From Suillus spraguei (taxonomy: Eukaryota > Basidiomycota > Agaricomycetes > Boletales > Suillaceae), in the NCBI GenBank assembly GCA_016800925.1, contig JABCPU010000055.1, forward strand, positions 62,001 through 126,000: 64,000 bases of DNA, read 5' to 3'. The notes under the pieces are model-generated. The model ran no database searches and was not told where the DNA came from. It saw only the letters and a program-made list of their open reading frames with translations. This document shows positions 12,640-24,394 of the stretch, one piece after another. Every line of letters begins with the position of its first letter. Position 1 is the first letter of the stretch. The position numbers and the translations under genes are program-made.

Positions 12640-13773
12640 TCCTTACTCATGAAGATGTGGACTTTGGGATGATCTTGAACCGCTCCCAGCCAACATGAAT
12701 GAGGAGGAGAGCATTGTTTGTGCCATCCGGGATTATATTGATCACCTGTGAGTCCCTTCTCTACCTATCTGCATATATATCTTCAACGATCACAGGTGGA
12801 CACACAAAGTATAAGGACATGTGTACATGGCATCAACATTTAGACTCCATGCTAACTGGGCTTCCATCCTCCCCATGTTAGTCAATGCATTCCTTCAGTG
12901 GAAGGCAACTGGGAGCAGTGCTGTATATGAGCCTCTGCCTGGACCTGACTATCCTGCACCAGACTCAACAGACCTCTTGTTACGAACTGGGGTGGCGTCA
13001 CCAGCGACAGTGAAAAGACACAGACGGTCTGCTGGGAGTTCTTACAATGTCCAAAAGAGGACAAGGTGAAAGTACAAGGAACGCGTTCCGAGTACGATCA
13101 AGGGTTCAGCCTCAAAGACAAGTCTAAGAGGTATCCGCGAGAATAGAGACTAAGGCTAAGGAGTGCTTAGACTTAGAGGCGATTCAAGACGACTTAGGTT
13201 GGAGACCTAAGCGAAGGAGATTCCAGGTAAAACCCAGTAAGATTAAAAGTAAAGAATCTACTACAAGTATGTCGTGCTTAAATAGGCCAATATGTGCGCA
13301 CGGACCAAGAGAGATGTGAGAATGTAGGTGCATATCCAAAGAAGGAAGGCAACTATAGTACAGATGCGTTGAGCATATGAGTCAGAGTCATGTTACGTAA
13401 TATACAAGGTAAATGAAGTAGAGAAAATGAATAGGGGTGCGTACGATTGTAACACCTCTCATTTACCATTTCTGTTGTTGACATCTTCACACTGAGTACT
13501 TCTGCTTACATCCCACAAAGAGAGGATTCTGTATCTCCCATCCAATCGCTCATCACCCAAGGATTTTTGGGCAATACACCCCATCACCCATCAATAGCAA
13601 TATCTCTGCGCACACTGGAACATTACCGCCTCGTTCACCTCCAAAAACCATCATGCAGCATTGAAGCATTTTCAAAGGTGATATGCAATTCATACTTGGT
13701 ATGTTAAGTTGTCAATTCAATGATGTTTACTAACACTTGTCTAGATACCTTTCCGCCACATGTACTGCACCAC
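12640..13773 (+). pseudogene. KDZ transposase-like N-terminal part, split by a solo LTR
   Basis: Plus-strand pieces match the CxC1-type N-terminal region of KDZ proteins. One, near 12665, reads DDLEPLPANMNEEESI; another reads MLVNAFLQWK, near 12877-12906. After the LTR at 12978-13454 the text resumes with VDIFTLSTSAYIPQREDS, then SLITQGFLGNTPHHPSIAIS and KPSCSIEAFSKVICNS. The downstream part should have continued beyond 13773 but is replaced by the LTR retroelement, after which C-terminal homology resumes at 19716. Most of the catalytic core is absent, so this is a remnant. Family assignment is from memory of KDZ protein patterns. Confidence 0.6.
12978..13454 (-). mobile_element. Solo LTR of the chromovirus family seen at 56.4 kb
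   Basis: The 477-bp segment starts TGTTACGAACTGGGG and ends TGTAACA. It is directly flanked by the 5-bp duplication CCTCT at 12973-12977 and 13455-13459. Its sequence matches, in reverse, the LTR of the Ty3/gypsy element at 56426-57380. No internal region is present, so LTR-LTR recombination has removed it. It lies inside the KDZ remnant coding sequence. Confidence 0.92.
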
Positions 13774-14709
13774 TGTAAAGATACAATTTAACCTGGGCTG
13801 TAGATAAACTACCTCCTAAGTTAGTATGTGAGTCTTGGGCTCCGTCTAGTCTGCTTCACTTGCGAAACAAGAGTGTTTGACCCTAAAGGGGGATGCCTGT
13901 TAGTATGGTCAAGTTCAAGTCAAACCAATGTGCGAATGTAGCATTGTAGTCAGCGGTAAGTTGCTGCGGTCAGCGATGATGCCACCGGAACTAGCATCAT
14001 ATGTAGCGGAGCTACCTTGGTCGAAATAATACTTGAAACAGTTACATCGAGCAAGCGGTGAAGTCAGCAGTAGCGGTAAGGTTGCGAGCGGTGCAAAGAA
14101 ACAGTAAAGAAGGCCACAGTACTTTCAGCGGTAAAGTAGTGGTGTGTGAGAAGTTCAGTCAAAATAGCAATCAAAAGTCCAGCAGTATGCCAGTGGTAAC
14201 AGAGAACGAGCATGATTGATTAATGAGCGATAAGGAAATTTAAAGACTAAGACTACTACTGGGTAGATCCAGAGCTAGACAATAATCCTGACCTATAGTA
14301 CATGCAATGGGGTAAAATCAGGTACTGTATCATGCGGGGTACACAGTGCTTATATCCTAAATCGTATGTACTTGAAATACTCTAGGTGAGATCAGTAGCA
14401 CTTGAGTGTAGTAACCGCCGTATGTAAACATAGCACGAGGCAACATGTAATGAGACTTGCTGTGGAATCAGTGATAATGAACATAAAACAAATGATGCAC
14501 CAAATGGAGCTATGCAGACACGGCAAGGACATGGGAGGACATCGGTACGTGGAACAAGGTGCGGTAGTCGGTATGGTGTGCGGTAAGCGTGGGATGCCAC
14601 TGGTAATGCTAAAGGGGTAAGACAGCCATGGACAAGTGGTAACTCCTATAGACATGAGATGAGTGTCAAAAGATGGGGTTTTAAGCCCAGTGCCAATATG
14701 TTTGTTACA
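13774..14709 (-). repeat. 3' LTR (in element orientation) of the minus-strand retroelement
   Basis: Matches 18760-19715 over its length, with many point differences and small gaps. Landmarks shared by both copies include the TGTAAAGATACAA start, the AACTACCTCCTAAGTTAGTA block and the CCAATATGTTTGTT end. Confidence 0.82.
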
Positions 14710-14960
14710 TCCCCTAGGAACTTTAGAAACTGACCGTCCCCGGTCAACTATACTGCCTGTAAGGGACTTAGCAAAAATTCGAGTGATATCAAGATCATGT
14801 GATGAGATGCGTAAGTGGAGTTTGTTGTGCGGATGTGGAATTGTGAATGCGCCGTGTTGTGACTGTGGACAATGCAGCAGAGTGTGATGCAGTGTGGTCA
14901 CAAATTTACCGTTCCCTACAAAAGGGCCATCGTTGGACTTCTCTACTTTCTCCCATCTTT

Positions 14961-16285
14961 ACTTTGTACTACAATGTCTTCGTCATCCTTTGTTTTTTGA
15001 TGTCTCTGCTCCTGCCGCTGCACCATCTGCAGCACAGAAAAAGCTCGCCGTCCTTCAGGACAAACTGGACAGCCTTATCCTAACCACGCCAGATGACAAG
15101 GAGGAGTTGTTGGAGGAAAAGGAGATGTGGGTGAAAGCCTGGGAGCAATTCTTCGTGCATCTTTTCTCTTTCTTCTTTAGTGGTAGTGGTACTAACTTAA
15201 CTTTTTCTCTAGCGTGATGTAGAAGAGTGCTGCCGCAAAGGCGCGGCACTTGGCCTTAGCTTGGGCTTGACGCCTGAGGAGGTCTTAGAGGCAAACACGG
15301 TAATGCCAACCGTAAATGCTTATCGCTTGGAGATTGCTGCGGCTGAGAAGGCCGCAGAGGAGAAGAAGAAGGCTGCTGTGGCTCCGCCTGAGCCTGCGGT
15401 AGCTGACAAGGGCAAAGGGAAGAAGCGGGCTTTGGAGGAAGAGCCTGAGGAGGAGGAGGAGGAGGAGGAGGAGGAGGAGGAGGAGGAGGAGGAGGAGGAG
15501 GAGGAGGAGGAGGAGGAGGAGGAGGAGGAGGAGGAGGAGGAGGAGGAGGAGGAGGAGGAGGAGGAGGAGGAAGCACCTGCACCCAAGAAGGTAGCGTGGC
15601 CTTCTTCACTGAAGTCTATGGAGGTGCTGATAGCGCAGCTGCCTGTGAGTCCTTTCTTTCTTCCTTGACTTAGCTTTTACTGATATCGTTTTTAGCCTAA
15701 GACTGCCCACATGTGTGCTGGCAACCCGCGGCATGTTACTAAGTGTGACACATGTGCCAAGGGGGATCACATTTGCACCAGTGAGGAGGGCAAGGTCTGT
15801 GACCATTGCTGCAAGTACAAACATAGGTGCTCTCACAACACCAGTTAGTCTTTCCTTCTTTTCTTGACTTATCTTTTTGCTAACTCATTTTCCTTAGTTC
15901 ATCGCAAAAGAACATGTCCCGTGGCAAAGACGCTGCCTGTGGTCACTGCCGCTGGCACATCCAAGAGTGCTGCTGCGGTCAAATCTAAGAAACCGGATGA
16001 AGTCATTGAGGTGACTGACGGTGAGCCAGCAGTGGTCACCTCTCCCCCCACCCAGCGAAAATCGCTGCTAAGGCGCAGTCTCTGGCAGCGGTGGAAGAAG
16101 AATCTGAGGAGGAAGCCGTGGATGTAGCGCAGTGTCTGCAGGACCTGCAAGGTGAAAATCTGGACTTCTTGATGGCAGCTCAGCTTGAGGACGCCCAAGC
16201 GCGGTTTATGCAGATGGAGGGAATGATGAGGGAGTTGGCAGGTAACATGAACTTTCTCTGTGGTTGTATGAACCACTGCCTGTAG
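14961..16285 (+). CDS. Acidic, Cys-rich transposon-borne protein, antisense in the LTR element
   Basis: Unknown function. Exons read as about 14961-15154, 15213-15644, 15696-15843 and 15898-16285, with good GT-AG junctions. The text runs from SAPAAAPSAAQKKLAVLQDK through EEVLEANT, an uninterrupted glutamate tract of about 45 residues, and APAPKKVAWPSS, to a Cys-rich block (CDTCAKGDHICTSEEG then CDHCCKYKHRCS). The end is a helical acidic tail. Similar Cys-rich proteins are common in agaric transposon-rich DNA; that is from memory. Two places do not stay in frame: the ATG at 14971 is one base out of frame with SAPAAAP across a run of six T, and the frame breaks in a C-run near 16045 before AAVEEESEEEA. 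The gene may therefore be decayed. It reads opposite to the host retroelement. Confidence 0.45.
15446..15572 (+). repeat. (GAG)n microsatellite coding for polyglutamate
   Basis: About 42 uninterrupted GAG triplets. They give glutamate on the plus strand and long serine or proline runs in the antisense frames. Confidence 0.97.
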
Positions 16286-17817
16286 ATACTTCTTCTTTCT
16301 CTTCTGTACTAGTACCTCTGCTTCTGTACCATATCTTCTGTACCATATAATAGTTGCCGCAATGATAGGGGTCCTGGCAGCTCCAGAAAAAAACACAGTG
16401 TGAATGCCTCAAGTCCATAGAGGTCCAATAAGTCCAAATGCCTCCATGTCCAAGTCCTAGCACCAGTCATAGTCCATTTGATGCCTAAGGTAAATGGTAA
16501 CGTATAGTAAGCACTTGCTCGTGGTAAACAAAAATTGAACTGATACTGCAAGTCTGTTGCGAGGTTCCGCTCGTCTTGTCTTCTTTGTTGCGCTATCTTC
16601 GTCTATGCCTGTGGTATTGCTGCCGGTAAGCTTTGGTGTGATATCTCCTGTCTTATCAATCAATGGGCACGGTGTGCTGCCTATGCGTTTGAAGAAAAAG
16701 GTGTATAGTACTTTAGTGGTGCATGGTATTCCTTGTCCAATCGATATAGTCCTTCATACCATAATAAAAGTCTGTGCGCTTGTTAGCGCTAAATGTATGT
16801 AAGCGATGCCATGTGGGCATGCATTTGAAAGTGTGAAACTGATCGCTGGACAAAACCCAGGGTAAAACAGAGACTATTGTACGTGTGCGGTATTCTTTTC
16901 TTTGTTTTTATGATCAAGTAATGAGGGTGGTATTAGTGAATATCAGTGGCGGTAGGGTAATGAATGATGCCGTTGGGGTTTCCGCTAGCGGGTATATGTG
17001 CTTGGGTCTTTGACGCTTGACTTCTGGGGTTAGCTTCTTCTTCTGCAATGGAAACCGCGTGATCTGCATTCGTACTGCCGTAGCGCTATGCAAGCATGCA
17101 ATGGCCTGCGGTACTGTGGGACAATAGTTGGCGGACAACTAGCGGGCGGTAGGCCGCGCTTCGTCATCTCCTGCAAGAACATATGCCAGTAGTTGATAAT
17201 AAACCTTCTAGCTGTGGTAAGGCTAGGAATGCAGTATGGCCAGGTAAGACCATCGTCTTTGCGTACTAACGCAGCGGTCAACACACAGCGGTAGGCATGT
17301 GCGGTCTGCGAGTTCAGCTGAATAGCTCCTGTGGTGAACGTTTCTTTAGATGTCAGCGGTAAACATGCAGTAACAGTCTGAGCGTAAACGTTGCTTCTGC
17401 AGTATGCATCGGCGCTTCTACTATACTTGTCACAACCCACAAACAAATCAACGCAAGGGCAGAGACTAGGACTCAAACAAAGGTTGTCACAAGGGAAGAG
17501 AAGAGCAAGGACGTCTTGGATTGCTACTATGTAGATACAAGAGGTTTGAACTAAAGAACTACTACAGTGAAACTAGCTAACTATATACACATATTGAAAC
17601 TGAGATGTAAACTGAGTTTGAAACTACTAGCCAATCATAAAATAAAAATGAGAATCGTACGATGTGATAGTTGTGACATTGTTATGACATCATATTCTAG
17701 AAGATTCTAAGATCACGTGATATCTCTTCTTCTTCTTCATCAGGAAGTTCAGTTATAGAAGCGGATATGGGGATTTCGATAGGGTTTGGGTTTGTCTTAG
17801 CGCTGGGTTTAGACACT

Positions 17818-18649
17818 TTAGGGAAATTGAGAAAGGAATAATGATTTGTGTTTGGAATTCGTGACAATACTATACCTTTCCAGTGATACTTCCATAACTT
17901 CTTTGCTATCAGTGCAAGCAGTCTGTGGTACTTCATCTTGAGAGCGTGTAGGCTCTGTGACCGTCAAGAGTTCTGTTGGTAAAATGTCAGTGCTAACCAA
18001 GTCAATTGCCGTTTCATCTGCCTCATCTAGCGAGCGGTATGCGTCACTGTCTGTATAAACAGTGCAAAACACAGTGTCGTCAGTATAGCATGGTTCATTC
18101 AGGGACAAACTTTCGTCAAGCGCTTGGACTGGCAGAAATGCCGTATCCTCGCGCGGTAGTGCCATAGGTAGCGTAGTGCTGTCTGTACTTGGTGCCGTTA
18201 GCGATTGCTGAACCACCAGTGGTGCAGTATCTTTGAACGGTAGCGATACTTGCTCAGCAGTAGTGATTTCCAATGCCTAACTTGTTGCGGTACGTCAGCG
18301 TCAGAGTGCTCAATAGGTTTCCCTGATAGGGGTCTGCCAGTGGAGCGACTGCTTCAGCAGTAACTGTGCGGTTGAACATAATAGGACCACATTCTGGATA
18401 CAAGTGCAAAATAGTGCTAGTGAAGTCTACAAAGCTGTTACCATATTATTCGTCAAGACATTCCCATACTTCTGCTTTGTCAGGATCTGCATAGCGTATA
18501 GCCGCCTCGATGCGTGCTTTATTAGCAATGCCGGCTAAGTCTGCCAGCTTGTCTACAGTAGCGAGGAACATTAGCAATTCTCTTGGGTTACTGTCGAAGT
18601 ACGGTGCTGCTGCCGTGCGGTGCAGTGGCATGCAAAATCTGTCAGACAT
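17818..18649 (-). pseudogene. Gag-like remnant of the minus-strand LTR element
   Basis: The minus frame starts MSDRFCMPLHRTAAAPYFD and continues with NPRELLMFLATVDKLADLAG and YADPDKAEVWECLDE. This resembles the capsid-like N-terminal region of basidiomycete gag proteins (a short helical domain before a zinc knuckle). After a TAA the same frame continues as YGNSFVDFTSTILHLYPECG, so the stop interrupts homologous text. A further frame (17818-18273) is Thr/Asp-rich. No CCHC knuckle is seen. Confidence 0.5.
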
Positions 18650-18759
18650 AATTATCAGTAGCGTAGCAGTGTGGTAATAACTTCGGTGACAAGCGTGCGG
18701 TAAGCAATTAAGACAAGAACAAAACTATACCAAAGGACCCCCTCATGGTGGGCTCCAGT

Positions 18760-19715
18760 TGTAAAGATACAACCTAACCTGGGCTGTAGATAAACTACCT
18801 CCTAAGTTAGTATGTGAGTCTTGCGCTCCGTCTAGTCTGTTTCACTTGTGAAAACAAGAGCATTCGACCCTAAAGGGAGATGCCTATTAGTATGGTCAAG
18901 TTCAAGTCAAACTTATGTGCGAATGAAGTGTTGTGGTCAGCAGTAAGTTGCCGCAGTCAGCAATGGTGCTGCCAGAACTAGCGCCATAAGTAGTGGTACT
19001 ACCGTGGTCGAGATATAGTCAGAAACAGTTGCATCGAGTGAGTGATGTCGAGCGATGATATCAGCAGTAGTGGTAAGGTTGTGAGCAGTGCAAAGAAGCA
19101 GTAAAGAAGTCCGTAGTACTTTCAGCGGTCAAGTAGCGGTGCGTGACAAGTTCAGTCAAAATAACAATCAAAAGTCCAGCGGTAACGGAGAATGAGCATG
19201 ATCGATTAACAAGCGATAAGGAAACTTTAAAGACTATGTCCACTACTGGGTAGATCCAGAGCTAGACAATAATCCTGACCTATAGTACATGCAATGGTGT
19301 AAAATCAGGTACTGTATCGTGCGGGGTACACGGTGCTTATATCCTAAATTGTATGTACTCGGAATACTCTAGGCGAGATCAGTAGTGCTCGAGTGTAGTA
19401 ACTGCCATATGTAAACATAGCGTGAGTCACTGCAGCACAAGGCAACATGTAATAAGACTTGCCATGGAATCAGTGATAATGAACATAAAACAAATGACGC
19501 ACCAAATGGAGCTATGCAGACATGGCAAGGACATGGAAGGACATGACATCAGTAGTGGAACGAGGTGTGGTAGTTGGTACGGTATGCGGTAAATGTGGGA
19601 TGCCGCCAGTAATGCTAAAGGGGTAAGACGGCCATAGACAAGTGGTAACTCCTATAGACGTGAGACGAATGTCAAAAAATGGAGTTTTAAGCCCAGCGCC
19701 AATATGTTTGTTCCA
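18760..19715 (-). repeat. 5' LTR (in element orientation) of the minus-strand retroelement
   Basis: Partner of 13774-14709. It is followed on the plus strand by the resumed KDZ-type coding sequence at 19716, so the insertion broke that gene. Confidence 0.82.
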
Positions 19716-20243
19716 TCGCATTACAGCTTCCTCAAAGAATTCAATCTTCTCCGTGAGACTCGACAGGACATTCACAACAAACCATGGGCAAAGCCTGCCA
19801 TTCGGGAGACAATGTGTCAGCATCTCCGCATCTTGTGTGCTAAGGAGGAGATACTGAGGTGTAATGTCGAGGTTTGCTGTCTGCAGACTGCTATAATGGC
19901 TGAGGACCAGATGTTTGCATGTACCCTTGCCAGCCTCAAAGCTTCACCTATACATGTTGCTGTTGACACCTTTTGCACTTGTTGTTGTTGTTGTTGTATC
20001 AACGCTCATATTCTCTCCCACATTGCTCAGATTCAGGCTCTAGAAGGTTTCACTGGAGATTCGTCATGTGGTATCCGAGTTGGTACAAGTAACAGTGATG
20101 AGGGGGTATCACCTATCATAGATGCAGTAGAAGTATTACAGCAGAATGAAGTCGATGATGAGGGACCAGATGAAGATGATGAGGAAAATGAGAGGGACAT
20201 AGGGGTGCTTGTAGATTACATCTTGGACATGGCACTACATTGA
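19716..20243 (+). pseudogene. C-terminal part of the KDZ-like protein
   Basis: Open to a TGA at 20241-20243. Text such as SHYSFLKEFNLLRETRQD, ILCAKEEILRCNVEVCCLQT and INAHILSHIAQIQALEGFTG matches the C-terminal helical segment of large agaric transposon proteins, in which N/H-rich helices are followed by a GFTG motif and an acidic tail (here DDEGPDEDDEENERD). It begins exactly at the edge of the LTR retroelement, so its upstream part was displaced to before 13774 or lost. Confidence 0.5.
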
Positions 20244-20321
20244 TCATAGTGACATACTTCTGTGAATTCTTATCTTGCTTTGTAGTTTGATATGTGCACT
20301 TGATCTCATCTGAAGACATGA

Positions 20322-20492
20322 CAGAACATTGTCTACAAAAATTCCAAGGTGCGAACACTCAATCTGCCTAGAAAGTTGCTACCATCATGGTAGACAAAGC
20401 CCAAACATGCCAGAGCATCATCTACAAAAGCTCAAAAATTCAAACACTCAATCTGCTTAGAAAGTCACCACCATCATGGCAGACAAAGCCAC
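20322..20492. repeat. Two tandem copies of an 89-bp unit
   Basis: The unit starting CAGAAC at 20322 repeats as CAGAGC at 20411. Both contain ACACTCAATCTGC and TAGAAAGT followed by ACCATCATGG.AGACAAAGCC. It lies between the two coding remnants of the KDZ element. Confidence 0.8.
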
Positions 20493-20828
20493 TTGACTCA
20501 AATATTAGCTAATTACCTCAACAAAGTCTAAGATGCACTTTAAGTTCACTCCCATACCACTCACTTTAGAACCTGTTGATTATCACACTCACCGCCCCCA
20601 TTTCTCTCCAGTGTATATTTGCTATCCTTGTCTTCGATCTATCCATCCTTGATCTGTGCATGTCTACTAAAACCAACTTTCACTGGGTCATGGTCAGTGG
20701 CCAAAATCCTGGTGTTTTCAAGATACGACCATCCACTACCTGTGGCATTTGAAGTCCTCCCTTCCTGGTACCTATCAAATGTCACTCATTAGTGCAGGCT
20801 ACAACAGTCTTCAATTGTCTCTAATGTC

Positions 20829-23313
20829 TTATGCAAGATATCCATGATGATACAACCCCAGTTGATGCTGCTCGCATTTTTCACCAATCAGCTGATGTTG
20901 CAGTGCTTTTGGAGGGTGAGGTGGCAAAATTCTACATGGTGCTTGTTGGTTATCAGTCAGGTATCTTTTTGAGTTGGTGAGTACGGATTTTTGTTTGAAT
21001 TCTTTGTGTTCATGATTGTTGCAAGGCCAGAGCGCCAGGCCTCTGTATTGGGCTTTTTGAAACCAGTCTACAAGAAGGAACACAATCTTCAAGATGCTCT
21101 AGAATGGATGATTACCAAAGCTCACCATCTTGGTGATGCCAGAGACTTACCCAGTCTGTGGGGATTTAGCTTGACCTTGTCTCATCTTTCTCTAAGTAAG
21201 TGACTCTCTTCTCTATGTTTATGAATCGCAAACTAATATGAACTGTTTTCTTTTGCAGATGATCATAGGGATGCGCCATCCAGCCCTCATGTCCCTCCAG
21301 TAACCTCTTGTGTCCCTCATGCTTGGAAGAAGCCAGCTGCACCTTCAACATCTACTGATTCATCCAAGTCTCCTGAATCTCCTTTACTATATCAGTATCT
21401 CCAGGAGATCAATGTTATCTGTGGGGAGCTTCACCAGCTGCTCTTTGATGACACACCAATGCCATCATTTGGGGCGATGGCTGATTGGTACTTGCAAGCA
21501 CATGGATACACAATGAGAGCAATCCTGCACATTGCATATGCTCATGACTCAAGTACCTTGTGCACTGAATTTGTGAAGGCTATCACTGACAAAGGCATGC
21601 CTGTCACAGAAGCTCATTTTCTGTGGGGACTCATCACCTGCAATTAGTGACATTTGTACAGATGAAGCACTTTAAACTACTGCTGGTGATGGTCACGTGG
21701 CCTCACAATTTTACTATTTGCTATGACTTTTCCTTCTGTACACTAGTCATGCCAAAGCTCACTGCTGAGAATGCACTTCGCCATCATGCTGCGTCTATGT
21801 GAAAAATTTCAACTGCTAAAACATGGACCCCATGGCGTCATCATACAAAGGAACACATCAATAAATCAGCTGCTCAGAAGACCCTCTTAAAAATAAGGTG
21901 CATGGAGTTCACTGTAGAGTATACCACAGCATTAGCAGAAGCAAGACAGGTTGTCATGGATCAAGCCACAGCATTGCGAGAGAGGTTTGGTCGTCATTCT
22001 GTTGACTATTACTATAAAGAAAACATGGAAGGTGAATAAATGGAGTGCATTCATCAAGCAAGAAGTCAAACACATCAACTCAGGTATGTTCTAAATATTT
22101 TCTCTCATCTTTCACTGTCAAATCTGACTATATTTTCGTGTAGAATTACCTGTTGATGAGAAGCGCTACAAGGCATCCGAACTCATGCCCAACATTTGCA
22201 CTCATTGGAAGGCAATGTCGGAAGAGGAGCAAGAGGCTGCAACAGCTGACGGGATTCAGTCTATTATTGAGCAGTGGGAGATGAAGGGTTATCCTATTCA
22301 CAACACCATGATTAGTGTGTTCAGTGATGCACAACAGACTTTGGAATCAATTGACTGAGAGGTACAGTCCCATAGGATGACTTATGACTTGGTCTAGCTC
22401 AATGCTTTGCATGCTCACACAGGCATGGAATTCATCTGGCTTGGGGTATGTGGAGACATGGAGCATTGGAACCAACCACATATCTTCCACACAGCTCAAG
22501 GAGCTGACTTCTTTGACTATTGCATCAAGTCTTCCTTACTGAGCATTGCATTTCATTTCGAAGGGTTTTGTATTGCCAGGATCCAAGATATGTTTGTTTC
22601 TTCAGATATTCAATTTCATCTCATTCACTATGTACAGGTCTTGTGAAGACTCATGTTGAAGAAGTTCTCAACTTGAAGAAGAAGCTCAGTGAGCTTATCT
22701 TATGAAAGCTTTGCAAGTTTTCTTTTATTTATATCCTTTGATAATTTATTGACATTTTCTTGTTCTAGAAACTGCTGCTGCTCCTGTGCAGGTTTCACGC
22801 ATGTACTACACTAATTTCAATAGTATCATAACCTCCATGTATCATGTCGTGCTTGAGAACTGGCCCCTTTCAAAATTTTGCTGCCCTGGGGACATCAACT
22901 CACGGAATGAGCTTCGAGTGCTTCACCATGCATGGAATATGGGCACCACTCATTTTCAAAAACTTACAGAGGCTGAGTTTGAAGAGTGGGAGTCTGAGAG
23001 ATTTCAAGCAGTGCTGGCCAATAACTCAAACTTTAAATGTGAAGATGATGATGTCCCCACCCTACTCCCTAACACAGAGACACCTACACCACCTCTCGAG
23101 TCACCCACTGCTGCCCCGGTGCTCTTGCCTGCTCCATCCCAACCTAACCCAGCAACACAAGGTACAAAGCACTCATCAGATGTGATGACTGTTGTTTTTG
23201 CAACGTCTGGAGAGGGCATCTCCATCCAAAAGAAGGCCAGGAAGGAATGGTCAGACAAGGGAAGGAAGCGTGGACCAAGGAAAGATAGGGCCGCAGCCCC
23301 AGGCGATGCCTAG
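20829..23313 (+). pseudogene. Second transposon-type gene of the 12-kb KDZ element, decayed
   Basis: Exon-like stretches follow one another on the plus strand: VDAARIFHQSADVAVLLEGE, RPERQASVLGFLKPVYKKEH, the block at 21259-21647, LPVDEKRYKASELMPNICTH, MEFIWLGVCGDMEHWNQPH and the final long frame 22786-23313, which includes RMYYTNFNSIITSMYH and FCCPGDINSRNELRVLHHAW and has a basic C-terminus. The order resembles a family of large agaric proteins often found in repeats; no enzyme domain is recognised. In-frame stops appear near 21800 (TGA), 22037 (TAA), 22356 (TGA) and 22397 (TAG). The region is visibly poor in CG and rich in TG/CA, unlike the KDZ element at 38-55 kb. Confidence 0.5.
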
Positions 23314-23449
23314 ATGTATTTTCACTGTCTTTTTGTGTCGTCATCCTGTTATTGTCCACTCCCTCTGTTTATACTTTAGTACCCCATTGAATTCCAATGT
23401 TATATTGTCCAAGTTATAGTAAAAACACATTAAGATTATCTTGTTGAGT

Positions 23450-23779
23450 GTAGGGTGAAAAAATGGCGGAAATTGGTAGAGAAACAAATGATATATGCGA
23501 GCTCGCTGTGGAGAACAGCGAGCGCAAAGTATTTGGCGACGTGCTGCCTTGTTTGGAAACGTGGTATGCAATGACTACCGATTTTGGTAAGTTTGCGCTC
23601 GTTGTACGTAGTGGCTATTTACCGGGTCACATGCTCTAGCCGTTGTATTTCCTAAGGTGAGATATTCAGCCTTTATTGCAACATTTATTGGCAGTGTACG
23701 AGATTTGTAGATTCTAATCTAAGACGCTTGACGTACCCACCCCTGTATTCTTAGATAAGGTTTATGTGAGGTCGAGGTG
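23450..23779 (-). repeat. Right terminal inverted repeat of the 12-kb KDZ element
   Basis: Inverted copy of 11651-11979. The outer end is GGTTTATGTGAGGTCGAGGTG, ending at 23779. Confidence 0.88.
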
Positions 23780-23787
23780 GACTGTAA
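23780..23787. repeat. Right 8-bp target site duplication
   Basis: GACTGTAA, same as 11643-11650. Confidence 0.85.
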
Positions 23788-24394
23788 TTACAGTTACTTT
23801 CGATAGACCAGATCTGATTTTCTTAGTTAGGTTAGGGTTAGTACTCGAGCTTGACACGATATTTTGGGCGCGCGAAGTGCCCTAAAATGGCTGCTTGTCG
23901 GAACGCTCTGCATGACACAGTTGTGGTACTTCTGCCATACCACGCTGGAAGCCGCCGTCACATTCCACCGGCAGCAGCAATGGGTGACTGTGTCTGCACA
24001 TATGTCATCCGGTGGCATACACACGCCGAGCTGCATCCATACTGTTCATTGAGTTCTTCGGCTCTCTCGTCTCACAGGTTCTGTTGTTCGAAGACCATCG
24101 GAAAGTGGATGTAGGCAAAGGCGAGTGAATATGATTACAGTCTTTTATCCAGGTATTCAATTTTGTCTGCTCTCGCACTAAATGGCGTCCTGTACTGGAT
24201 CGTTCATTTATGGTGGCAACCTTCAATGAGTTCATAGACCGTTTGCTTGATAATATGAATCCTTTTCCTCAAAAAAGCTCTGTAATAGTCATACAGAAAC
24301 ACAATCAGGGAATAAGGCCTATTTGAGAAGAGTTCATACAGATCCGTATGCTACTTTGCATCTGAAAAATGATCCTTTGTATACTTTGGCAATT
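23788..24394. other. Spacer between KDZ element and protease gene
   Basis: Short overlapping frames at 23827-24235 on both strands have no recognised domain or splice chain. This is the right flank of the KDZ insertion. Confidence 0.35.

Larger units (their letters stand above)
13774..19715 (-). mobile_element. LTR retroelement in minus orientation, non-autonomous
   Basis: Direct repeats of 936 bp (13774-14709) and 956 bp (18760-19715) begin TGTAAAGATACAA and end TTTGTTACA or TTTGTTCCA on the plus strand, so read on the minus strand they run TG...CA. A purine-rich stretch (rc of TCCCCTAGG) lies just inside the left LTR, and a TGG-starting segment that could be a primer site lies just inside the right LTR, both fitting minus orientation. 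A decayed gag-like frame lies at 17.8-18.65 kb on the minus strand. No reverse transcriptase or integrase was found. An antisense gene occupies 14.9-16.3 kb. The flanking bases (ACCAC and TCGCA) do not match, so no target duplication is visible. Confidence 0.75.
11643..23787. mobile_element. Decayed KDZ DNA transposon with 330-bp TIRs and 8-bp TSD
   Basis: The ends are two inverted repeats, 11651-11979 and 23450-23779, near identical apart from short indels and scattered substitutions. They are directly flanked by the same 8 bases, GACTGTAA, at 11643-11650 and 23780-23787. An 8-bp duplication is the known habit of Zisupton-type KDZ elements (hAT elements share it). Inside are the N-terminal part of a KDZ protein (about 12.6-13.8 kb), its C-terminal part (19.7-20.2 kb) and a second transposon-type gene (20.8-23.3 kb). 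A solo LTR at 12978-13454 and an LTR retroelement at 13774-19715 interrupt it; without them the element would be about 5.7 kb. Coding parts contain several stops, so this copy is dead. Confidence 0.85.

Noticed and set aside
15256..15609. Long antisense polyproline and polyserine frames
   Set aside because: They are shadows of the (GAG)n tract that encodes glutamate on the plus strand.
11651..23779. Possible Starship or Helitron cargo element
   Set aside because: No tyrosine recombinase or Rep/helicase is present, and 330-bp TIRs with an 8-bp duplication fit a cut-and-paste DNA transposon.
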